NCBI GenBank assembly: GCA_026389315.1
Contig: JAPLIC010000053.1
Coordinates: 1 to 64,000, forward strand
From: Cyanobacteriota bacterium
GTDB taxonomy: Bacteria > Cyanobacteriota > Cyanobacteriia > PCC-6307 > Cyanobiaceae
Length of the DNA stretch: 64,000 nt
Direction: 5' to 3'
A program made the position numbers and the translations under genes. The notes below the pieces were generated by a model. It had not been told where the DNA came from, did not search any database, and saw only the letters and a program-made list of their open reading frames with translations. Shown here one piece after another: positions 27,582 to 35,775 of this stretch (the stretch's first letter is position 1; each line of letters starts with the position of its first letter).

Positions 27582-28613
27582 TCAGTCCTGGCAGAGTTGT
27601 TCGACGATCTGGCGCAGGCGGGCCTGCTCCGGCAGGGAGTCCCTGGGGTTGCCAGCCCGATGGCCCAGGGGAGATTCCAAGGTTTCGAAGCGGGCTGCCG
27701 GAATCAGGGCCGCCTCAGCGGCGCAATCCTCGGGCGGGAAATACAAATCTTGGCCGCAGGCCACAACGGTGGTGCGCGCCCTCACCCGCCCCAGGGCCCC
27801 GGCCAGATCCGCCTGGGCATCCCCGCTGGCCAGGCCCGCAGCCTTGGCGACGTCACAGGCCAACCAGACATCGAGCATGGCCAGCAGATCGTGGGGATCG
27901 TGGCGGCGGTAAGCGGGTAACCAACTGCGCTCGACGTAGTCGTCGACAGTGGCGTAGCCGAGGCGACGATGGCCGCCCTGCCGGTAAAAAGCCTGGCTGG
28001 CCGCCCAGCTGGCATAGATGAGGGCAAAGCTGCGCAGACCCCTCTCGGGCGGTGCCACAAATCGCTCGCCGTTCCAGGTGGGATCCGTGGTCAAGGCCGA
28101 GCGCAGGCTGAGCAGAAACAGGCGGTTGTGGGCTGTGGTGCGGGCGGTACCGCAGATGCAGCAGAGGCGCTGACTGCGCTCCGGTTCGAGGACGCCCCAG
28201 TGATAGGCCTGCTGGGCCCCCATCGACCAGCCATAGATCAGGGCCGGAGACTCCACCGCAAAGACCTCTTCCAATAGACGGCGCTGGGCACGCACGTTGT
28301 CGACGTGGCCGCTGGGCCAGCCGCCGTAGGGCAGGCCCGCTTGGCTGTTGCTGGGACTGCTGGAGCGGCCGTTGCCAAACTGGCCCGCCACCACCAGGCA
28401 CCAGCGGGCTGGGTCGAAAATGGTTCCCATCAGCCAGGTTTGATCCTGGGCCCAGGCGCCATAGGGGGTGGGCACCAACACCAGGTTGCTGCGATCGGAC
28501 CGCAGGTTGCCCAAGGTGCGATAACCGAGCTGGGCCTGGGGCAGCACCGGGCCGCTGGCCAGTTCGAAATCGCCCAGCTGAAAGGTTTGGTCTGCAAAGG
28601 AAGCCACAGCCAC
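27582..28613 (-). CDS. alpha/beta hydrolase, homoserine O-acetyltransferase-like
   Basis: 343 aa; VLPQAQLGYRTLGNL, ALIYGWSMGAQQAYHWG nucleophile elbow. Confidence 0.8.
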   Translation of the reverse strand: MAVASFADQTFQLGDFELASGPVLPQAQLGYRTLGNLRSDRSNLVLVPTPYGAWAQDQTWLMGTIFDPARWCLVVAGQFGNGRSSSPSNSQAGLPYGGWPSGHVDNVRAQRRLLEEVFAVESPALIYGWSMGAQQAYHWGVLEPERSQRLCCICGTARTTAHNRLFLLSLRSALTTDPTWNGERFVAPPERGLRSFALIYASWAASQAFYRQGGHRRLGYATVDDYVERSWLPAYRRHDPHDLLAMLDVWLACDVAKAAGLASGDAQADLAGALGRVRARTTVVACGQDLYFPPEDCAAEAALIPAARFETLESPLGHRAGNPRDSLPEQARLRQIVEQLCQD

Positions 28614-28616
28614 ACC

Positions 28617-29597
28617 TCAAACTTCGCTGCTGAGGCAGAGCTGGTCGGGGTGCCGCCAAAAAGAGGCATGCAGGGCCCCATAACCTGGCTGCAGATGGGC
28701 GAGTCGGGGGGCCAGGTGCTGGTGGGCCGCCGCCAGGGCATGGAAGGGAACGGACGGCAGCAGGTGGTGTTCGGCGTGGAACGGCATGTTCCACATCAGG
28801 CAACGCAAGGGAGCCAGGGTCAAGGTGGTCCGGGTGTTGCGTTCGCCTTCGGGGACGCAGGGGCAGCCGCCGTGCTCGGCCAGCATCACAAAACGCAGCA
28901 GCGGTTGGCCGAGCGCCAGGGGCAGCAACCAGAAACGCCACCAGCTGGCATCACCCAGAAGCAGGCCGACCAGCAACAGCAGCAGATAGACGGCCCACTG
29001 ACGTTGGATCGACGCCTGCACCGCCGCAGCCGCATCGGCCGGAATGTAAGGCGCATCGCTGAAATCGCCCCGCAGCCCCCGCCAATGGGAGCGCAGCTTG
29101 CCGATCCACCAGGGCAGGCCGCTCAGCTCCAGGAGATAGGCCAGCCGCGTGGTGGGTGGCGCCTCCGCCAATTCGGGATCAAGCCCGGGGAGATGGGTGT
29201 AGCGGTGGTGCCATTGGTGATAGCGCCGATAAAAATCGGCGTTGTAAAAACTCAGCACCCCGGCCCACCAGGCCACCCTGTCGTTGATGCGGCGGCCGGC
29301 AAAGGCGGTGCGATGGCCACATTCGTGCATGGCGCAGAAGGCGAAGGCCAGGCCCCAACCCAAGAGCATCAACCCCAGAAGCTTCAGGCCCCAGACAAGG
29401 CCAGGCTGCAAACCATTCAGCGTCAGGGGCGGCAAGGCCCACAGGGAACCTCCCAGCAGCAACACAAGCCCATGCAGCAGCAGCTGACGCCAGCCGGGTC
29501 CATCGCGCCGCTGGTTGAGCCCTTGCAGCACCAGTGCCGGCAGCAGCGGTGAAGGCGGGGAAGCCTGGCCGTTGGCCCCGGAAGTGGAAACGCTCAA
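28617..29597 (-). CDS. fatty acid desaturase family protein
   Basis: 326 aa; His boxes HECGHRTAF, HQWHHRYTH, HAEHHLLPSVPFH. Confidence 0.92.
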   Translation of the reverse strand: MSVSTSGANGQASPPSPLLPALVLQGLNQRRDGPGWRQLLLHGLVLLLGGSLWALPPLTLNGLQPGLVWGLKLLGLMLLGWGLAFAFCAMHECGHRTAFAGRRINDRVAWWAGVLSFYNADFYRRYHQWHHRYTHLPGLDPELAEAPPTTRLAYLLELSGLPWWIGKLRSHWRGLRGDFSDAPYIPADAAAAVQASIQRQWAVYLLLLLVGLLLGDASWWRFWLLPLALGQPLLRFVMLAEHGGCPCVPEGERNTRTTLTLAPLRCLMWNMPFHAEHHLLPSVPFHALAAAHQHLAPRLAHLQPGYGALHASFWRHPDQLCLSSEV

Positions 29598-29671
29598 AGC
29601 AAGTGAAAATCTGCACTCTCACTGTGCCTGGGGGGTTGCTGTTGGCTCTGTTCGTGGCGAACGGCCCGTGA

Positions 29672-30376
29672 TCAAATTTGGACCATGCCGCAGCGCATCC
29701 CCTTGAGGACGGCCTGGAGACGGTTGTTGACCCCCAGGGTCTGGAGCAGGCGCTTGGTGTAGGTGCGGGCGGTGGCTTCACTAACCATCAATTGCCGGGC
29801 GATTTCCCGATCGCTGAGGCCGCAGGCCAGACAATCGAGCACCTGATATTCCCTGGGCGTTAGGCGCGGACAGCTGAGATAGGGCAGGGCCCCACCCCGC
29901 AGGGAGGGGCTTCGGTAGGAGTGGTGGCCCATCACAGCCAGCAGGGCGGCCTGCAGGGGGCGCTGGTCTGCCACCACATCGGCCTCGGCCACCACCGCTT
30001 CCAACCAGGGGGCATCCGCGTACTCGGCAGGAATCACGTCTCCGAGGGCCAGCACAACCACCTTGAGATCGGGCCAAAGGGCCTTGCCTTTGCGAGCCAA
30101 CTCAAAGCCGCTGCCACTTTCCAGGTGGTCGGTGCAAATCAGCAGCTCCCAGGGTTCCTGGCCGGCCTCAGCCAGGTAGCCGAGACAGATTTCCTCCTGG
30201 GTGACGGCGCAGCCAATACGGCTGCGGTCCTGCACGCTCTCGCAGAGGGCCCGCAACAGAAAGCGGCCTTTCACGGCAATCGCCACCCGACCTTTGACCG
30301 CCACCGAGAGCAGGGCTCCCTCCAGGCTGCCTCCTTCAAGGGTTGTGAGGTAAGGCGTGAAGTCCATGACATGCAA
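29672..30376 (-). CDS. LuxR-family transcriptional/response regulator
   Basis: 234 aa; LTPREYQVLDCLACGLSDREIARQLMVSEATARTYTKRLLQTLGVNNRLQAVLKG. Confidence 0.88.
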   Translation of the reverse strand: MHVMDFTPYLTTLEGGSLEGALLSVAVKGRVAIAVKGRFLLRALCESVQDRSRIGCAVTQEEICLGYLAEAGQEPWELLICTDHLESGSGFELARKGKALWPDLKVVVLALGDVIPAEYADAPWLEAVVAEADVVADQRPLQAALLAVMGHHSYRSPSLRGGALPYLSCPRLTPREYQVLDCLACGLSDREIARQLMVSEATARTYTKRLLQTLGVNNRLQAVLKGMRCGMVQI

Positions 30377-30426
30377 CCCTATTCACCCTCCAGCCCTTTT
30401 CTGTCCCCCGGTGTCGCTAAGCACCA

Positions 30427-31488
30427 TCACCACAACTCCAGGCGCGGTTCCTTGAGGTCCAAGCGCCAGAGCTGGGGGCGTTGCCGCAGCAGTTCTTGAC
30501 CGACAATCGCCGCCACACCCAGTTGGCTGAAAATCGGGTTCTCCGTGATGATTCCCTCCCTGGGCTGCTCGAGGGCTGCTTGCCCTTGAGCCCCTGGCAC
30601 TTGAGCCCTTGGCGCTAGGGCTGTTGGTTGCCTGGAATCCGGCTGGTCCTGGATTGCGGCAACGGGCGGGGCGAACGCCAGGCCGGCAAAGGTCTGGCGC
30701 CGCACCGTCTGGGTGCCGCAAAACCCCACCATCTCGAGTGGTTCAGCCTGATTGAGGGGATGGAGGCGTGCCGCCAGGGCTGGACTCAGGAAAAGTCCCT
30801 CGGCACCGGTATCCGCCAGGGCTTCAACCCGACCGGCCACGGTGATGAGGCTCAACAGCGGCACCCCCCGATGCCAGCGCAGCGGCAGCGTTTGTCGCGG
30901 CTGGGGCCGCAGGGCCAAAGGGCCCAGGCTGAGCCGCTGGGCCAGGGGGTCCACGGCCACCGGCAGGAGCCGTAGGCTCGGCACCCCCAGCACCCCATCC
31001 ACCCCCGCGGGCAGGGCCGCCACGGACAGCATCAGGGCCTCCACCCCAACCAACCGCAGGCCCCCCAGGCGCAGCGGCGGCAGGGGCAGGCGCTGGGGCC
31101 GCAGGGATTGGCAATCGGCTCCCCCCCCCGCCAGGCGAAAGGCCCCCGGCGCCAGGGGGCTGGGCCGCAGGCCCAGCCGGGCTGCCAATTCGGGACGCAC
31201 CATCGAGGAGGTGGCGCCGGTATCGAGCAGCAGGCGCACGGGGCCCAGATCCGTGCTGAACGTCAGCACGGGGGTGTCTCCGCCCCTGGCCTTCTCAAGG
31301 GGCACCACGGCGCTGCCGCTGACCCGTCCTCCGGCCAACGGCTGGCCTTGGACCTGGATCAGGGCAGCGAGGCTTTGGGCCGAGACCGGCGCACCAGCCC
31401 AGACCAGCACAGCCAACCACCCGCAGCACAGCGACCCCCGGTCAAGGTGGTGCCGAATCCCCATCCTTGGTCCCCCTGCCCAGGCCAT
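30427..31488 (-). CDS. retropepsin-like aspartyl protease
   Basis: 353 aa; VRLLLDTGATSSMVRPELAARLGL and a second VEALADTGAEGLFLSP. Confidence 0.82.
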   Translation of the reverse strand: MAWAGGPRMGIRHHLDRGSLCCGWLAVLVWAGAPVSAQSLAALIQVQGQPLAGGRVSGSAVVPLEKARGGDTPVLTFSTDLGPVRLLLDTGATSSMVRPELAARLGLRPSPLAPGAFRLAGGGADCQSLRPQRLPLPPLRLGGLRLVGVEALMLSVAALPAGVDGVLGVPSLRLLPVAVDPLAQRLSLGPLALRPQPRQTLPLRWHRGVPLLSLITVAGRVEALADTGAEGLFLSPALAARLHPLNQAEPLEMVGFCGTQTVRRQTFAGLAFAPPVAAIQDQPDSRQPTALAPRAQVPGAQGQAALEQPREGIITENPIFSQLGVAAIVGQELLRQRPQLWRLDLKEPRLELW

Positions 31489-31491
31489 GGT

Positions 31492-32079
31492 TCAGAGCCG
31501 GGGAGTGGCTTCACGGTGAATCGCCAGGGCCGCCAGCATGCCGCCCACAAAACCAGAGGCGTGGCCTATCCAGCTCACCCCGGCCGGACTCAGGAACGGC
31601 ACCAGGGCCGGCAACATGCCGCCAAAAGCGACCACGGCCAACAGGGAAAGCACGATCGAGACGAACCGCTTCTCCAGCCAACCAATCACCAGCAAATAGC
31701 CAAACAATCCGTAGATGACCCCGGATAGACCGTGGCTGGCCGCGGGCCACCACAACCACACCGGCACGGCCATCGCATACACACCAATCCACACCGCCCA
31801 ATAGTCCCGTCGTCCCCGCAGCAGCACCAGCCAGGAGAGCGGCAAAAAGGCGATCGAATTGCTGATCAGATGGCCAAAGCCGCTATGGCTGAAGGGGGCC
31901 GTCAACACCCCCAACAGCGAACCGCCATTCACCATCGGCAGATTCCAACGGCCACCGAAAAGCAAGGCATCCAGCAATTCCTGGCCCCAGGCCAGGGCCA
32001 GGATCCCGACAGGGATCAGCGTGGTGGTTCCGAGAACGGCCAGGGAACGGTCCAGCCGCTGGGCGAGGGAGGGGGCCAT
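31492..32079 (-). CDS. rhomboid-family intramembrane serine protease
   Basis: 195 aa; SHGLSGVIYGLFGYLL and GHASGFVGGMLAAL, consistent with a rhomboid Ser-His dyad. Confidence 0.82.
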   Translation of the reverse strand: MAPSLAQRLDRSLAVLGTTTLIPVGILALAWGQELLDALLFGGRWNLPMVNGGSLLGVLTAPFSHSGFGHLISNSIAFLPLSWLVLLRGRRDYWAVWIGVYAMAVPVWLWWPAASHGLSGVIYGLFGYLLVIGWLEKRFVSIVLSLLAVVAFGGMLPALVPFLSPAGVSWIGHASGFVGGMLAALAIHREATPRL

Positions 32080-32275
32080 TGGGACGCAGGGTGGTCCCTC
32101 CTACTCAAGCCGATCCCAGGCGAAATAGGCGGGCTTGGCAGGGTCCTTCCGATTCCAGCGAACCCCCCAGGGGCCATCGAGTCGGCAGGGCCGGAAACTG
32201 CCGCCGGCCGGTGGAACCATGAACCTGATTCGTCCCCCCTGGTGGCCCGGAAGGCTGGAGAGGCCCGGGGCGATG

Positions 32276-34168
32276 TCATTCCCCCACGGCAGGACCTGCG
32301 GCGCGACGGGGATCGGCCACGCCGTAGGTGCCCCCCGGGGCGCCAGGGGCCGGTGCCAGCACCTCGACGCTGTTGGCGGACCCCAGCGCCGGCACCAGCC
32401 GCCAGTGGTGGCCTTGGGCCTTCAGCAGCTGCAAGGTGTCGGGGCTGAACCCTTCTTCGACGCTGACTTGGTCGGGCCAGAGCTGGCTGTGCAGTCGGGG
32501 ACTGCTGACCGCCGTGGCCAGGTTGAGGCCATGGACAATGCGGTTCAACAGCACCTGCAGCACGGTGGTGATGATGCGACTGCCGCCGGGGCTGCCCGTG
32601 GCCAACCAGGGGGTCTGGTCGCCCCGGAAAACCAGCGTGGGGCTCATGGAGCTGAGCGGCCGGCGCCCCGGCGCGATGCGGTTGGCCGGCCCCTGCACCA
32701 ATCCAAAGGCATTGGCCTGGCCAGGGGCGGTGCTGAAATCATCCATCTCGTTGTTCAACAGGAAACCGCCGCCAGGCACTAGGACCCCGTTGCCGTAGGG
32801 AAAATTGAGGGTGGTGGTCAGGGCCACCAAGCCCCCCTGGCGATCTGCCACCGACAGATGGGTGGTGTGGGTGCCTTCCCCCGGCAGGGCCGGCGCGGGG
32901 CCAAGCTGGGCGGCGGGCCGATGGCGACGGGGATCGATCTGGCGGCGCAGGCTGTCCAGGTAGGACGGTTCCAAGAGGGCCTGCACCGGAATCGTTTGTT
33001 GGTCTGGATCGCCCAGGCGGGCGTTGCGGTCGCGGAAGGCCAGGTTCATGGCCTCCACCATCGGGTGCAGGCTGGCGGCCCCGTTGAGACCGGCCGCCGC
33101 CAGGTCAAAAGGCTCAAGCAGGGCCAGCAATTGCAGCAGGGTGAGGCCGCCACCAGGGGGGGGCATGGTCAGCACCGGGTGGCCCTGGAAGCGGCCCAAC
33201 AACGGCGGCACCAGCCGGGCCCGGTAGCCGCTGAGGTCGGCTCGCTGGATCAGTCCCCCCCGTTGCCCCATCAACTGGATCAGGGAATCGGCCACGGGAC
33301 CGTCGTAAAAGCCCGCGGCTCCCCCTGAGGCGATGCGTCCCAAGCTGGCGGCAAGCTGGGGCTGGCGCAGGCGCTCGCCGGGTGCCAGGGGCCGCAGTCC
33401 CGTGGGGCTCGGCCGCAAGAAGAGGGATCGGGAGCCAGGGTCGGCCTGGAGGGTGGCCCTGGCCCTGAGCAGGGACATGCTCAATTCCAGGCTGACGGGA
33501 AAGCCCTTCTCCGCCAGCGCGATCGCCGGGGCCAGCACCTGTTGCAGGGGCAGGCGGCCATAACAGCGCTGGGCCAGCACCAACCCGGCGACCGTTCCCG
33601 GCACGGCGGTACTCGCCAGGCTGCGGGTCGATTTCTGGCGATCCAGCCGGCCGCCGGGACCAAGGAACATCTCGGCGCGGGCGGCCAGGGGGGCCGTTTC
33701 ACGAAAGTTGACGGCCACGGCCGTGCCCTGGCCAAGCCGCCGCTCGGGATTGGCCGCCCCCTCCCTGCTGAGGCAGCCCCGTGCCGCCGCCGGCGAGCGC
33801 CCGGGCAGCCACAACACCAAAAAGCCACCGCCGCCGAGATTGCCCGCTTGGGGCAGGGTGACTGCCAGGGCGAAGGCACTGGCCACCGCCGCATCGAGGG
33901 CATTGCCGCCCTGCCTCAGCATGGTCCGTCCGGCGGCCGAGGCCTGGGGCTCGTCACTGGCCACCATGCCACCTGGGGACCAGACCGGATGGAAACGTTG
34001 ATCGCTTTCCAGCAGGGGATCGGTGGGCTGGGGTCGGGGTGGGGCGAGCAGGGGGGGCCGCAGGGAGGCGCTGGCCGTGGGGCCAGACGCGACCTGGGCC
34101 AACGGGGCCAAGGGAACCAGGAACACGGACAGAGGTGACGCCGTTGACGGTCCTCCGTATCGGGTCAA
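32276..34168 (-). CDS. ggt: gamma-glutamyltransferase
   Basis: 630 aa; GGNALDAAVASAFALAVTLPQAGNLGGGGFLV, TTHLSVADRQGGLVALTTTLNFPYGNGVLVPGGGFLLNNEMDDFS. Confidence 0.93.
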   Translation of the reverse strand: MTRYGGPSTASPLSVFLVPLAPLAQVASGPTASASLRPPLLAPPRPQPTDPLLESDQRFHPVWSPGGMVASDEPQASAAGRTMLRQGGNALDAAVASAFALAVTLPQAGNLGGGGFLVLWLPGRSPAAARGCLSREGAANPERRLGQGTAVAVNFRETAPLAARAEMFLGPGGRLDRQKSTRSLASTAVPGTVAGLVLAQRCYGRLPLQQVLAPAIALAEKGFPVSLELSMSLLRARATLQADPGSRSLFLRPSPTGLRPLAPGERLRQPQLAASLGRIASGGAAGFYDGPVADSLIQLMGQRGGLIQRADLSGYRARLVPPLLGRFQGHPVLTMPPPGGGLTLLQLLALLEPFDLAAAGLNGAASLHPMVEAMNLAFRDRNARLGDPDQQTIPVQALLEPSYLDSLRRQIDPRRHRPAAQLGPAPALPGEGTHTTHLSVADRQGGLVALTTTLNFPYGNGVLVPGGGFLLNNEMDDFSTAPGQANAFGLVQGPANRIAPGRRPLSSMSPTLVFRGDQTPWLATGSPGGSRIITTVLQVLLNRIVHGLNLATAVSSPRLHSQLWPDQVSVEEGFSPDTLQLLKAQGHHWRLVPALGSANSVEVLAPAPGAPGGTYGVADPRRAAGPAVGE

Positions 34169-34347
34169 ACCATTTCTGTCCGTATCAACCGTTACTGTTT
34201 ACAGGTCGTTGACCGTAGGCGGTGCTCGGGCAGCAGCCCACGCCCCTTCTCGGCGGAAGTAGGGGGGAGGGGCTTTGGGGCCCCATCCCGAAGCAACGCA
34301 TTCCCCTCCTGCGGCCCTGCCGTCAGGCTCTCCTTTGAGGTCCTTCC

Positions 34348-34461
34348 ATGTCCATCACCGCCGCCCGCCAACTGGCCCGCCAGGCCGAGCAAGTCCGTCG
34401 CCTTGAGCGTGAACAGGCGTTCCTAATCCAATCCCTGCGCCGCCGCCAGCTGATCGACTGA
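34348..34461 (+). CDS. 37 aa basic small protein MSITAARQLARQAEQVRRLEREQAFLIQSLRRRQLID
   Basis: ATG to TGA ORF upstream of fba; too short for the supplied track. Confidence 0.4.
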   Translation: MSITAARQLARQAEQVRRLEREQAFLIQSLRRRQLID

Positions 34462-34587
34462 ACCCGCGCCGACCTGATTCAGCAGGTTGGCCTGGGTCCA
34501 GCATCCTTTAGAATCCATCGTGAGATGGGCGGTGACACCGCAAATTCCGTCTCGCCTTCCCCTTTTCCGTTTCCGAGAGGATCCCCC

Positions 34588-35661
34588 ATGGCGCTCGTTC
34601 CGCTCCGGCTGCTGTTGGACCACGCCGCTGAGAACGGCTACGGCATCCCGGCCTTCAACGTGAACAACCTGGAGCAGGTCCAGTCGATCATGGAGGCCGC
34701 CCATGAAACCGACAGCCCTGTGATCCTTCAGGCTTCCCGGGGAGCCCGTCAATACGCCGGTGAGAACTTTCTGCGCCACCTGATTCTGGCCGCCGTTGAA
34801 ACCTATCCGAATATTCCGGTGGTCATGCACCAGGACCACGGCAATAGTCCTGCTACTTGCTATGGCGCCGCAGCCAATGGCTTCACCTCGGTGATGATGG
34901 ATGGATCCCTAGAGGCCGACGCCAAGACTCCCGCCAGCTACGACTATAACGTCGCCGTCACCAAGGAAGTGGTCGATGTGGCCCACGCCATCGGCGTCAG
35001 CGTCGAAGGCGAGCTGGGCTGCCTGGGTTCCCTCGAAACCGGCAAGGGCGAAGCCGAAGATGGTCATGGCTTTGAAGGATCCCTCGACCACAGCCAGCTC
35101 CTGACCGACCCGGCCGAAGCCGCGGACTTCGTGGCCAAGACCAAGGTGGATGCCCTGGCCATCGCCATCGGCACCAGCCACGGCGCCTACAAATTCACCC
35201 GCAAGCCCACCGGCGAAGTGCTGGCCATCAGTCGCATCGCTGAGATTCACAAAGCCATCCCCAACACCCACCTGGTGATGCATGGTTCCAGCTCCGTTCC
35301 CCAGGAATGGCTGGACATGATCAACAAATTCGGCGGTGCCATCCCCGAGACCTACGGCGTGCCCGTCGAAGAGATTCAAGAAGGCATCCGCAATGGCGTG
35401 CGCAAGGTCAACATCGACACCGACAATCGCCTCGCCTTCACGGCAGCTGTCCGCGAAGCGGCCTTCAAAGATCCCACCAACTTCGATCCTCGCCATTTCA
35501 ACAAGCCTGCCCGGGCTTACATGAAGCAGGTGTGCCTCGACCGTTATCAACAGTTCTGGGCCGCCGGCAACGCCAGCAAGATCAAGCAACGCGACATCAA
35601 CTACTACGCCACCCTCTACGCCAAGGGCGAGCTTGACCCCAAGACCGCAGTCGCCGCCTGA
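34588..35661 (+). CDS. fba: class II fructose-bisphosphate aldolase
   Basis: [65 protein letters not shown]. Confidence 0.97.
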   Translation: MALVPLRLLLDHAAENGYGIPAFNVNNLEQVQSIMEAAHETDSPVILQASRGARQYAGENFLRHLILAAVETYPNIPVVMHQDHGNSPATCYGAAANGFTSVMMDGSLEADAKTPASYDYNVAVTKEVVDVAHAIGVSVEGELGCLGSLETGKGEAEDGHGFEGSLDHSQLLTDPAEAADFVAKTKVDALAIAIGTSHGAYKFTRKPTGEVLAISRIAEIHKAIPNTHLVMHGSSSVPQEWLDMINKFGGAIPETYGVPVEEIQEGIRNGVRKVNIDTDNRLAFTAAVREAAFKDPTNFDPRHFNKPARAYMKQVCLDRYQQFWAAGNASKIKQRDINYYATLYAKGELDPKTAVAA

Positions 35662-35694
35662 TTCGACGCCGGTCATCGTCTAACACTCAAAAAT

Positions 35695-35717
35695 CGGGGC
35701 CAAGGGCCCCTTTTTTT
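35695..35717 (+). terminator. intrinsic terminator after fba
   Basis: GGGGCCaagGGCCCCTTTTTTT. Confidence 0.88.
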
Positions 35718-35775
35718 GCAGCGACTTGGGGCCGCTCTTCAGTCGGCAAGCCAGTCACGCTCGCAGCGCCGTGAT

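Noticed and set aside
28305-29552. 415 aa Gln-rich plus-strand ORF
   Set aside because: Antisense to the MetX-like hydrolase and desaturase, which carry clear motifs.
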